From assembly GCF_000003815.2 (NCBI RefSeq), contig NC_049979.1:15619240-15683239 (forward strand): DNA of 64,000 bases, given 5' to 3'. The position numbers were made by a program, and so were the translations under genes. The notes under the pieces are model-generated. The model searched no databases. It was not told the origin of the DNA and worked only from the letters and a program-made list of their open reading frames with translations. Below, piece after piece: positions 11,468-23,073 of this stretch; within the stretch, counting starts at the first letter, position 1; each line of letters opens with the position of its first letter. The DNA is from Branchiostoma floridae (lineage: Eukaryota; Chordata; Leptocardii; Amphioxiformes; Branchiostomatidae).

Positions 11468-14400
11468 ATGACTGAGCCAGAGAGGATTGATGGCATGACC
11501 CTGCTTATGCAGGCCTGCTTAGAGGGAAACACCAAGGCAGTACAAGCTATCTTACAGAAACAGGTGGGTTTACAACTACATGTTTGAAACTGCCAAAAAA
11601 AGACCAGAAAGGATGCTACATTGTATGTTGGGTGAATCATTTGACAGAGAAAAGGTTATATCATTTCTTATTGAAATACCTTTTAATACCCTTGTAAATG
11701 TCTCAAAATTTGTTTTTTTAGATGCAATGATTGTACAGAGTTTCCAACACAAATATCATAATATATAAGGTGGACCTAGAAGGATTGCATAGTGGAGGGG
11801 ACTTTGAGTACAAGATATACTGGAGCTCTTAACAAATGATGTATCTGAATTTTTCTCCTGCAGCCTTCCAGTGTGCATGAAAAAGACTCGTTTGGCAAAA
11901 CCCCACTCCACTACACTGTAGAGAACACCCATCCTGACTGCACTTCTGTCCTGCTCGCCGCAAACCCCAGGCTGGTCAATGTACAAGACGGTAATGGCTA
12001 CGCAGCGCTGCATTTTGCGGCGATGGCAGGAAACACAGTTGTCCTGGAGAGACTGATGCAGTCTCCAGATGTGAATGTCAACATTGAGGATAATGAGAAA
12101 CATACCCCTGTCCACTGGGCTACAGGTATGCATCATTCAGTATTCTAGCGAGCCTGATTTTTTTCTGTTCCCTGGATTTTGGATGGAACTCCTGTCAAGC
12201 GCGGAAGGCGCGATGATCCTTGGGGTCCAAGAAATGTTTACATCTGACCCTCTGAAATGCTATTTTCTGCGTGTTGGAGGGCAAATTTTGATGGTAGAGT
12301 AGTCTCAGCTTCGTTCAATGGCATCTGAACTGAATTTCAAATTTTTGCAAAGATCTTTTCATGCCAATGGGCAAAATTTGTGTCCATCCCCAGCTGCAAA
12401 AGTCCGTCAAATGTTGGAAGGACAGATGCTGGCTAGAACACTTCTTTCTGCCAAAGTCTCAACAACAAAAAAATTTTCTGTTATCTTTTATTAGATGACT
12501 TGCAATGTCTAGACACTGACAATTTGAACTATCTTAACCAATTTAGTTTGTGGGCATCCAACTTGCATTGAGCTCCTGGTTCATCACGATGCAACGGCGG
12601 AAACAGCTGACATCCACGGAGCCTTCCCGCTGCACTATGCTGCCCAGATGTGTGGGACAGAGTACGAGGTACCTGGTATCGGCATGCACTGCCTCTCCAA
12701 GCTGGTACAGAGTAGAGCAGACGTCAACTGTGTGGACGGCAGCGGAAGAACACCTTTGCTGTGGGCTGCCAGTGCAGGTACAGGAACGCAGCGNNNNNNN
12801 NNNNNNNNNNNNNNNNNNNNNNNNNNNNNNNNNNNNNNNNNNNNNNNNNNNNNNNNNNNNNNNNNNNNNNNNNNNNNNNNNNNNNNNNNNNNNGTGCTGT
12901 GATGTGCTGATCTCCCAGTGTGGCTGCCCCGTGGACAGTCTGACAAAAATCAGTGCACACCTCTGTTCTATGCCATATCGTTTGGGCATGGAAACTGCAC
13001 TTCTCTTCTCTTACAAAAGGGGGCATCACCAAATCACCAGGACATCAAAGGAAGGAGGTAAGATGTTTCTAACCCCAAGCAAATATGTGGGTGTTTCATT
13101 GACTGGTAAGTTTGCAGTATTTTAGGTAATCACCTGAGTAGTAAGGGTCTTGATGGAAAATTGTTCCACCAAGCATATGGAGAAACATGGGCGGAGGTGA
13201 CATCTGTATAGATAATAAGTTCCTATAAATAAAGACAGCATGAGTATAACTAATACAATAGAATCTATTAAAAAATCATCATTAGGGTTTTCTTAGATAT
13301 TGCTTTTCACATGCCAATGTTAGGATATATTACTGTTGTAAGAGACAGACTCATAGAGTAAAACAATATACTGCTGCCTACCTGGAATAGCACAAAAATG
13401 CTCAGATATGCAGACATCTTTAACACTTTCCCCCTGAGTGATAGCCAAACAATAGCATTAATGTCACATTTATATGCCTGGAAATTGCCATAAATAAGTT
13501 TAACAATACATTTGACAAAAGCACTTTGGCCTTTAAAGGACAAACTTTTGTTTGAGGTTATTGTCATTGGATACCTTTTGTCCAGTAAGTAGGCTATATA
13601 TATGACACACTCTAGATCTAGACTGAAGAATTAAAGCTTAACATATAGACATAACATTGTTGTTTGGTGCTACCACAGTCCTGTGGTGCAGTTAAAACTC
13701 AAACATGTCAATGCCCTTCTGGAAGAGGATGCGTTATTTCTTTACGGCAGGCTTCAGATGGAAAAGGTAATTTTTCTGTATGATGACATATTTGTTAAGG
13801 ACTTTTGCTCTAAAAGGTTGATTTTTCACCTGAACGTATGGCAAAGTGGCTCAGACTCGGACTGATGTTCTTCTGCTTTGAGTATTGCATGAAGGCTGTA
13901 GTTCGTCAGGATCAGCCATGAGGTGCCAGGAAATTTCAACACATTGTTCCAACTCCAGTCTTCACTGAGGTTCCTCCTTCCACGTTGTCATTGATTACTA
14001 GTACTAGCATATGTCTCCATCTTTTGGCGTCTGGTCTGTCTCTTTCCTTGTGGCTTCCGCTGTAGAACTTAATTGGTTTGCAAATCTTTCCCTTGGAAAT
14101 CTTGCAACATGACTGAGCCAGCTGGACCCTGGCTTTTTTGATATGACATCAGAGCCTAAACCATGTATTTTTTCCGTACCGTGTCAGTCCTGCCTACTGT
14201 GCTGCAGCGAAGGGCCAGACCTCCATGGTGCCCTTCCTCATAGAGCATGGTGGGTCCCTGGATGTCCCCACTCAGGACGGGGAAACGGCACTGCTGGAGG
14301 CTGTCAAAGGAGGACATACAGGTGAGGCAAAGGGAGAAACAAGGAACTGCTTTCAGTTAAAGCAAGTAAGATAATTTGAATGAAAGAGCTGGGGCATTGG

Positions 14401-17400
14401 GAGGCCTTAGTAGATTAATTTCTGTATTTGGCACTTATATGAAGGTAGTAAGGCTTGTTCACCTTTATCCGCAGGGTAATCTATATCTATTGTTTTTAAA
14501 AACAACGTATTTAGGGATATCAAGTCGACAAAACAGTTTTCCCGCTACAACATTTTGAAATTATTGCAATTGAAACCCATTTGTCGACCTGATATCTCTA
14601 GATACGCTGTTTTGAAAAACAATGGATATGCGTTACTCTGCTGCTAAAAGTGAACTAGCATCAGCGTCAAAACTACCTGTGCACATTTCATGTCTTCAGG
14701 AATAGAAGAATGCTTGGTAAAGGCCTCCACAGTTGTATCTATTCGTGTTCAAGTCTTGAAATGCAGTGTTCTGGAAATAATATTCACAAATGACCTGACA
14801 GAGAAAGATTAATGACCATTAGATTTAGGGATGTGATGAACTTTACCATTTTCTCTTCTTCTTTGAATGACACTACAGACATTGCAAGAGTATAGGATGT
14901 GTAGAATCTGCCATCTATCAGTCTTGTAAGATTCTACAAGACCAAAGACTTATCTTTCCCTCCACATTTCAGACATGGTGAAGCAGCTGCTGGCGGCTGA
15001 CTGTGATGTGAATGCTGTGACAAGATCTGGCAGGTCGGCCCTACACGAGGCTGCAGAGAAAAACAACCTGGAGATGTGCCGTCTGATCATAGATGCTGGT
15101 GGCAAGAGGAACCTGCTGGTCCGGGATGGACAGGTGAAACTGAGAATTCAACTTTTTAAGTGAAAATTTGAGTAAATATTTACATTTCTGGTATATGAAA
15201 TGAATTTGTTGTTAAATTCAGACTACGTAAGCCCCACTGATTTTCAGGTATAAAACCTACAATTTGAAAGTTCTGAGCAACACTAATTTCTTGTACTTTG
15301 TTTTGTCAGCATGGTACTAGTAAGTGGTAAGTAGAATTGGAGGCTGTAATAGGGGGCAATGATCTTAAATCATTTTGATGGTAAATGAATCATCAGATAT
15401 TATCATCCTAAGACTACAAAATATCAGGGACTATTGTAACAGAAATTCACATGTGTTGACAAAGTTTCTCTCCATCATAGGGCAACAGTATGACAGCAAG
15501 AGAGCTTGCTGAGCATAATGGACACAGAGAACTGGCCAACTACCTGAGGTCCAGGGGAACAGCAGAGTCTGCAAAAGTCAAGAACCAGGCAGCCAGGACA
15601 GTCACCCGTGCTGTCCGGAAGGCTGGGTCCATCAGGAAAGGACAAAAGGAAGAGGAAATGAGACAAAGAGAAGAGAAGAAAGAAGGGGAAGAAGAGGAAC
15701 AGAGACAAAGAGAAGAACAAATGCAAAAGGAGGAAAAGCAAAAGATGCAGTTTGTGAGGGAAGAGGCCCTGAAACAACAAGCTAAAGAACTTGTTGAAAC
15801 TGTGATACTAGAAGCTTTGTCTGAAGAGGAAAAGAGGCTAGAAGAAGAACAAAAGGAGAGTGAAAATCAGAGAAGAACTAATGACAGTTGTGAGATGGAA
15901 GCTGAAAAAGGTAATGACGATTATAAACAAACTACAGAGGCAAAAAATATGGATGTCTCTGATGAACAGACTGTTAATCCCAACAAAGACGAAATACTGA
16001 AACCTATTGAAACAGGTTTAGAAGATGAAAAGGCAAAGGATGACACTAACAATTGTTGTCCTTCTGATACAGAGGAGCAAAATGATGCTAAGGAAGAGAC
16101 AATGAAAGCTTCTCACCCTGTTGATGACAAAACAGGAAAACTTCCTGAAACAGATGAGCAGACAATGTACAATGTTGAAGATTCCTGTTCCTCCAGTGAA
16201 GAGGAATGCGATGAGGAGGAGGATTTTGACCCTGCTCACCATGGCAATGACAATGAAGTGAATCCTGTTGGAGCAGCCTTAAAAGGTGAGAAAACAACTG
16301 AAGAGGCTAATGAGGACTGTTCATCTGATGTGGGAAAACATTCCATCATCAGCTTTGGCAGTCGATCCTGTTCTCCGTCATCTTCTCCACAGCATCACAG
16401 CTCTCCCAGCCCAACAAGGTATACAGAGAAAACAGAGGGAAAGAAGAAAAAGAAAGATAAAAAGGGAAAGGCATCAAAAGAGCACTCAGACAGTGACGCA
16501 CAGACCACAAAAGGCCCAGAAGTAACACCAAATGTTCAAACATGGGACATTTCATCAGACTTCAGTAATAGTGTACAAACAGAAGATAACAAGCAGGAAG
16601 ATACATTGGAGAAATATGACTGTAAGGAAGAAGACAAGAGATCTACTGTAACAGGGGATGATGAAACAACAGACGGGGTAGATAGAGAAATGGATGTAGA
16701 TAAACACAGAGACAGCCAGGAAGACTGCAGTCTGTCTGCAAATAAACTTTCATCCCCTCCAGTTGCTTCTGATGAGACTAAGGAAGCTGACGATGCAAAG
16801 GTTGGGCAAAATGATGTTGAGGTCAATCATCCAATGCAGGCATCTGATGAAATCAACTCTGGGTACCAAGAAAGCAAGACTGCAGAGCAAACCTCCGAGA
16901 CACCAGAAACTCAGCCATCCATGCAGATCCTCCAGACTATTTTGCAGGATGAACATGAAGACAGCGAGCAGGATCAAAAAGCCAACAGCAAAGAAAAGAA
17001 GAAGGTTCACATCGTTGCTCCCACAACCTCCGATAAAGTTGACAAGACTGTGTCAGCACAGAGGGAAACAAAGTGGGTGAGAAATGTGAAGATACAAGCC
17101 AATATGGACGTGAGAACCATGCGCAAGTCAGCAGGGATTCAGTGCAACTTTGTCAACACACCTGCATCTCCAAACTTGATTAAGGGGATTCAGGCTAACC
17201 CCCTGTTTCAGGACAATGTGAATGTGAAAGACATGATGGACAACTACTACCTGCAGAACAGACGGAGACGGCTGCGGCCGAGCTCAGCTCCCTTCCCTGT
17301 TGCCCTGAACAAAAGTGTTCTGGTGATGAGTCCAAGAAAGAGCAGGCTACAGGAGTGGAAGAAAGATCTTGATCAGAAGATACCAGAAACAGTTAAAGAA

Positions 17401-20400
17401 ACTGACAACCAACAAAATGGAGGGATGCCCTTTTCAGCCCTGCTGCAGGAGGAAGAGAGGATTTTGAGGGAAGTCAGTGCCAGCACAGGTCCAGAGCAGA
17501 TAGAGCACTTGAAAAGTATGTATGTGCACTATGCGATCTTTATGGTTACATATTATTTTGTCTACTTTATCTGAAGAGTGAATATTTGAAGTTTTAAATG
17601 TTGTTCTATCAAACTAAATTATTTCAAGTTGTTGTAGACCATAGTTTGTCGGTGTTTGATCATTGGTCACGTTTGATTTGCTTTGCAGGGAGACTTGCCT
17701 ACATCCAACGTCTGCTACAGTTCAATGCTGAAGTCACCAGGATGGCAAAGGTAAAAATCAGCTGAAAACATGTTATCCTTTTTTTACCTGAGAATACAGA
17801 AAAGTTCATTTCTTGGTAGTATTACCATAGTAATCCAATTTTGTGTACCTGTAGGAAGAAGAGAGGAAGCTATGCAGGGAACTGTTAGACCAGGAGAGAC
17901 AGCAGAAGCAACTGAAGGTTAGTCACCTGTCTGTCATATAGTTAGCAGGGTAAAACTATTTCAGAGCTGCATACATTTGGGTTGTTATTAGATTAGATGT
18001 AAGATTATTTCACCTCTTTACATTTGTCATCATTTGAATCACTGCTGTGGTAACTACAACATAGTTTGCCAATTTCCCTGTTTCAGGAGAGAGAAATGAG
18101 GAGGCAGCAGATGGTGGAGGAGGAAATGAAGGCCATGACAGACTTCTTTGAGGTATACTTCAGGATCTCTTCACTTCCACCACTACTTCATTACTGGCAT
18201 CTATGTCCATGAAAAGGGTGTTGTGTGCAGTTTTTGATAAAAGCTTGTAATTTGGGCCTTGGCACAAGTACAAGTTTTGAAAGACAATCATTGTTGAATA
18301 TTGGAATCATCTTTTCATTAAGTTAATTGTCAAAATCTTAAACCCTAAAGATCTGTATTGGCTGTAGGTATACTGACCACAAAAAAATCAATGATTATCC
18401 CTGTTGTACCATTTCAAATTTCAGAACCTGAAAACTCAGATCAGCCCAGGTAGCGGAAGCCCCAATGGAGAGGCATCCTCCCAGACATCTCCACGGTCTG
18501 CAGCCAGCAGGGAGCACTCACCCCCCTCCCACAGTAACTCATCCCACCACTGCAGGGAGCCCTTTCACACCCGTCATCAAATCGAGCATTCTACCCAGAC
18601 GGGCCAAGACAACAGAGACAGCTACGATGAATTTTACGACGGCATTGTGCTGCCACCTCAACCCAGCAGGGCCTCGTTTACACACAGGGAGCGATCATCA
18701 CGCCGCAACAAACGCTCTCCGCACCGCAGGCATCATTCATCTCCACGACAACATCAGCAATCACCAGAGTACAGGGATCTCACCCCACCCCACCATAGGG
18801 AGAAAACGTACAGCCGCCACAGAGGACCCTCCCCTCAGCACAAGAGCAGGCATCGGTCATCAAGCTCCAGTCCAAAGCCAGGTGAGACACGCCACTGATC
18901 AACTCTATGAAGCAATACATTTTGTCAATGGCCTAGATGAAAAAGCTTGGAGCTTTTAAAAAGGGTTTGTTCTCTGAATGACGATTACTTAATCAACCCA
19001 CCNNNNNNNNNNNNNNNNNNNNNNNNNNNNNNNNNNNNNNNNNNNNNNNNNNNNNNNNNNNNNNNNNNNNNNNNNNNNNNNNNNNNNNNNNNNNNNNNNN
19101 NNNNNNNNNNNNNNNNNNNNNNNNNNNNNNNNNNNNNNNNNNNNNNNNNNNNNNNNNNNNNNNNNNNNNNNNNNNNNNNNNNNNNNNNNNNNNNNNNNNN
19201 NNNNNNNNNNNNNNNNNNNNNNNNNNNNNNNNNNNNNNNNNNNNNNNNNNNNNNNNNNNNNNNNNNNNNNNNNNAGACACCCTCCCATGACAAGTACTCC
19301 TACAGCAGTGATTCCTTTGATGAAGACTCCTCTGAGGAGGAAGACTCCATCTCAGACACAGAGAGTGCACTCTCCACACCCCCTGTGGGGCAAACCAGGT
19401 CAGTAGTAATGATTTTCCTGTGACTACGAACCCTGTCTTTTTTTCTCAGCATAACCGTGTACAAGGCATACTGTTTGCATTCTCAGGTTGATCACCAGGT
19501 GCTAGATGCAATTTTCATGAACAACCACTTGGTTGTATTTAAGAATTATGCCAAAATTACCACATATATTAGAAAACTGGACAGTACTGGCAACCCTGGT
19601 AGTTGTCAAGTCATTGCAGACAGGCAAGCCCTTCTCTTAGGTCTTTTGTGGTGTCAACAATAAGTTTATTGAAAGAGGTACATAAGTGGTCTGGTAAAAA
19701 AATTACAAGAACTCAATTGTTTTTTTGTTGTTGTCTATGACAGATTTGTCTTGTCTCCTACCTTTGTATGACAAATTTCTAATCAAACATCAAACTGAAT
19801 GTTGAAGGTGGCTGATCCATGTTCACCTATTTCCTCCATCCATTCAGTTCTGAAGACGGCCCCAGAAGGAGAGGTACCCAGGCCTGGGACCAGCCTAAGG
19901 AGCTGCCACGCCTCCCAAGACAGCCCCATCCACCTCCAAGGAGGAACCCACAGAGGGAGGCTGCTTACAGACAGAAGGGCTACATATACTACCCACCTAT
20001 TCCACGAGGTACAGTACTGGTGCCACAGTTAATTGCAGTCTGATTTGCTGTTTCCATTTTCCTTTCTTTCTGTGCAATGACAGTGCTATTATGCATTGCA
20101 ATGTCAGCAATGATTTACCCTTTATATGACCATGACCAGCTGAATAGACCGATTCCATAGCCCCCACCCACCTCCGTCAAAACCTACATTTCCCTTTCAG
20201 GTTCTCTGTAACTATTTTCTGATTCTAGCTCACTCTCTATGACACCATTTTGCACTACATTAGCAGCTACTTGAGACATCATGGCAATCAAAGGACAAGG
20301 AAATACGATCGGTATTCTTGTAATAACTTTTAATTGCAAAATGAACATTTCTCCTGTACCTTCTTTACGTAATCACAATGGTTTTGATTGTTTGCTGTGT

Positions 20401-21205
20401 TTTTTGTGTGACCTTTCCTTCTCCTGTCCTCTGTCCTTCCAGTGGAAAGTCTTGATACACACACGGCAGCTCTCTACAGCCACCTTCACAATTCCCAACA
20501 CTCTCTTTGCTTGAAACCAGACAAGCCCCTCAAGCCTTTAGGAAAAGCCAGAGAGATGCCGAGTTCCACCAAGAAGAACCTGAAGCCATCCTATGTAAAG
20601 TTAGACTACTGCAACCGAGCAGTGGAGAAGCAACGGGAGGGGAACTCAGCCTCTAGTGGATATGTGAGTGAGGAGCCTCCCAGGAATGGAAAACCCATTC
20701 CCATCAAGAGACCTAAAAGTAAGGGGAACATACTTAATAAAGAGCACTTTTGTTACTGTCACTTCTCATTTGGTTTGGCACAGTCATTCCAATGGTCAAA
20801 GCAGTGGCCAGACTGTTGGCAGGTAAAACACTCTTGAAGCTCCTATATAAAATAGTTGTGCAAGAAGAATCCCATTTTCCAATACACTACAAAGCTGATT
20901 GCATATTAGATTATTGACACATAAAAAGCATAGCAACTTTTATAAGGTCTGCTACAACTACATATGTGAACAAACAAGTGTATACAATGAATTGCCTGCA
21001 CAAATGTGTATGAAGTATCAATATATCAACATGTGTCTTATTCCATGATACCTGCTGAGAGATTTCCTTTAACACCAGCTTTCTCTTCAACCCTACAGCA
21101 GCCTCCAACCTGATCTACTCCCCCAGGAAGAGGACCATTTACCCAGAGGAGGAGGAGCTCTGGAATCTGCCATCTGGGAACAGACAGACTGTCATCAGCA
21201 GATAA
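11468..21205 (+). CDS. Large ankyrin-repeat and coiled-coil protein
   Basis: A multi-exon gene of a family I do not recognise. Exons: 11468-11563, 11864-12125, 12547-12777, (gap)12894-13057, 14188-14321, 14973-15133, 15481-17515, 17689-17750, 17855-17917, 18087-18152, 18425-18881, (gap)19275-19398, 19848-20008, 20443-20718, 21099-21205. Phases agree across every junction not interrupted by a gap. About 1,466 codons are visible. The first six exons encode about nine ankyrin repeats (for example FGKTPLHYTVENTHPDCTSV, GYAALHFAAMAGNTVVLERL, GRSALHEAAEKNNLEMCRLI). The 2-kb exon begins with the last repeat and then encodes a long acidic, low-complexity E/K/D/S-rich stretch, followed by a conserved-looking segment (RRRRLRPSSAPFPVALNKSV). 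The next exons form a charged coiled coil (LLQFNAEVTRMAKEEERKL and REMRRQQMVEEEMKAMTDFF). The C-terminus is Ser/Pro/His/Arg-rich and ends in LWNLPSGNRQTVISR. It is probably a cytoplasmic scaffold, inversin-like in layout only. One base appears to be missing near 12940. Confidence 0.85.
12794..12893. other. Assembly gap (100 N)
   Basis: Exactly 100 N, typical of a placeholder gap. It hides the 3' part of one ankyrin-gene intron and the 5' end of the exon that continues at 12894. Confidence 0.98.
14441..14682. repeat. Intronic fold-back element
   Basis: The left arm (about 14441-14530, including GGGATATCAAGTCGACAAA) is repeated in inverted orientation at about 14579-14682 (TTTGTCGACCTGATATCTC). 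A weaker outer match pairs GTTCACCTTTATCC with the inverse of AAAAGTGAAC. It lies in the ankyrin-gene intron between the exons ending at 14321 and starting at 14973. Confidence 0.65.
19003..19274. other. Assembly gap (272 N)
   Basis: A run of N inside the ankyrin gene. It hides the start of the acidic exon that continues at 19275 and possibly one or more whole exons after the donor at 18881. Confidence 0.98.
21097..21102 (+). promoter_or_regulatory. Tandem NAGNAG splice acceptor
   Basis: The last ankyrin-gene intron ends CCCTACAGCAG, so the exon can begin at 21099 or at 21102. Both keep the frame: they yield Thr-Ala-Ser-Asn or Thr-Ser-Asn. This is the classical NAGNAG configuration for one-residue alternative splicing. 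Confidence 0.55.
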
Positions 21206-23073
21206 CCTTCAACTGATGTTGTCTTTGTTACCACAGCAACACTGGTAGATCCAGGACAGAATTTACAACCAAATCTGTTGACATTGTTGATAACTCTACC
21301 TCAACATCAGACAAATGTTTATTGGAGTGAACATAAACCTAACCAGAGGAAATACATCAAATGCCAACAAACTAACCCTTTCAGTGACTACTTCTACTTC
21401 CACCTCTCGTCACTCTGTATGACTGGCAGCTCTAAAAGAAATCAGAATAGAAATAAACAGGACTGAATATGTTTGATACTGCTGCCAGGCTGTCAGTTAG
21501 GTCTAAATTTAAACATTCAGGTTTGATCATCACATAGAATTGCCTAAGTAATGAGGATAGTGTTGAAATCTGTTTGTTTGCTCATCACCTCCTCATGACA
21601 AGTGAACATCTCTGCACTGCACACTGCAAAGTATCATTTAGAGTCATTCCTCTTTTACCTTTTGGTAGCTGCTAGGATATTTAACCTCTCTTTTTGTGCT
21701 ATCAATTGTGATAATGTGGTAAAGAAGAAGAGACAAAGACAATGTACTGCTGTAATATCAGTATCATTTTATCAGTGATTTCTTTTGTGTTTTAGCAAAA
21801 CTGTATCATCAATTCTTGCAATACTAATTTAAGCAATGTAATGGTAAAGATGAAATTTTACTCAAGACAAGAAACGAAAAGAGTCACCTAAATGTGTGCA
21901 AATTTATTTCGTGGAAAATAGTTGTAGAATTATGTGCAATCAATACTATGAGAGATATAAATATTTAAAGCAATAAAAAAGAAATTCTATTATACACAGT
22001 GCAAACACAAATATGTAACTCTATTGAGTGATAAAAGAATACTATTTTACACTTCATGTCACCTATAGAATGTGATGTACATAAGATTATGTAGTGAATA
22101 CCAAAGTGATGTAACAGCGACATGTTGTTGTAATAAACTCATTGATTTATGAACGACTTGATGAGCACTATGTTGTCATATGTTTCCGGTGGCCAAATTG
22201 TGGAAAATTCCTTCTTGTTAATTATGTGCAATATGACAGGGAAGAAATAGCGGAATAGTTAAGTGTATTTTACAACTGCTTAAATTGAAACTTTACAGAA
22301 TTCCATAGCTTACGGGAAAATTTTGCAAAAGTATCAGAGTGCTGGGATTAAACATTTATCAGTGAGTAACTTTCACAATCTTTTGGTTTCATACCACGGA
22401 GATTCAATACGACGTTCTTTGACTATATAAAGCTCTTTTCTATTGCTATCCTTATCTACAAACTGCAATGATATCCATGTAAATCAACAAAATGCGTCCT
22501 TTTTTCATTTTATAAGAAGACTAGTATCATGCTCCACGGGCTACCCGCTACGCTTTCGCCTGGTGTCTAAAATGATTAGGCGCGATTCGATCGGACGACG
22601 AGTCTGTGAGCTCTAAATTACGAGGAGGCATTACCCTGACGGGAAGGGGGAACTCTGCCATTTCTTCGTCGGCATCAGGGTCAAGGGGTATAAAGATAAC
22701 CATCACCGTAGCGAAGCGTCGCATGACGGTATATACCGTTTCCAATGTAAATAGGGCCTATCTCTCTGTACGCATGTGCAAGCTATGCATGACACTTAAC
22801 AATTTGGTATCATCTTGGAGGCATCAGATTTCCACTATAGTGCGGAATCAACACACCAAAACGCCCTTATTGACTCTTTCTTTAGTCTCAACAAATGTCA
22901 CGAGCCCAGATAAAACAACCTGACAGACAGGTTCCCGTTCCCATGGTAAGAGTCAACAAAGGCGGTCTAACAAGATCATGTGTCGCCATCTTGCTGCTGC
23001 CTTTTGTCGAGTTACTAGCATGCTAGTATGTAATACGTCCTGCATCTGATCTTTGCCTCTCAGCTGTGTGAAA
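21206..23073. other. Ankyrin 3' UTR and kinase upstream region
   Basis: Candidate polyadenylation signals (AATAAA) are at 21452-21457 and 22133-22138. From 21383 to about 22437 the sequence is copy A of a 1.05-kb duplication whose second copy lies downstream of the kinase. From 22440 to 23073 is the presumed kinase 5' flank. A 65-codon minus-strand open frame at 22548-22745 has no recognisable domain. Confidence 0.6.
21383..22437 (+). repeat. Duplicated 1.05-kb segment, copy A
   Basis: This aligns over its whole length, by eye, with 24541-25595 in the same orientation. Shared landmarks are GTGACTA(C/T)TTCTACTTCCAC at the left end, CATTTAGAGTCATTCCTC, GAACGACTTGATGAGCACTA, TTTCCGGTGGCCAAATTGT and ATCAGTGAG. 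The copies differ by many substitutions and small indels, so the duplication is not recent. Two of the indels are exact 6-bp TAACGTTA-type insertions found only in copy B. Confidence 0.85.

Noticed and set aside
12543-13125. Long frames running through the 100-N gap on both strands
   Set aside because: N codons were read as open. Only the plus-strand segments with ankyrin homology (12547-12777 and 12894-13057) are supported.
13679-13766. Possible ankyrin-gene exon (AG acceptor, open frame, GT donor) starting TCCTGTGGTGCAG
   Set aside because: Its donor phase (0) does not fit the next exon at 14188, which needs phase 2. Joining 13057 directly to 14188 restores a perfect ankyrin repeat (KGRSPAYCAAAKGQT). 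It is kept only as a possible alternative exon.
22548-22745. 65-codon minus-strand open frame upstream of the kinase
   Set aside because: Short, with no domain, no splice partners and no start context. Its protein-like composition alone is not enough.
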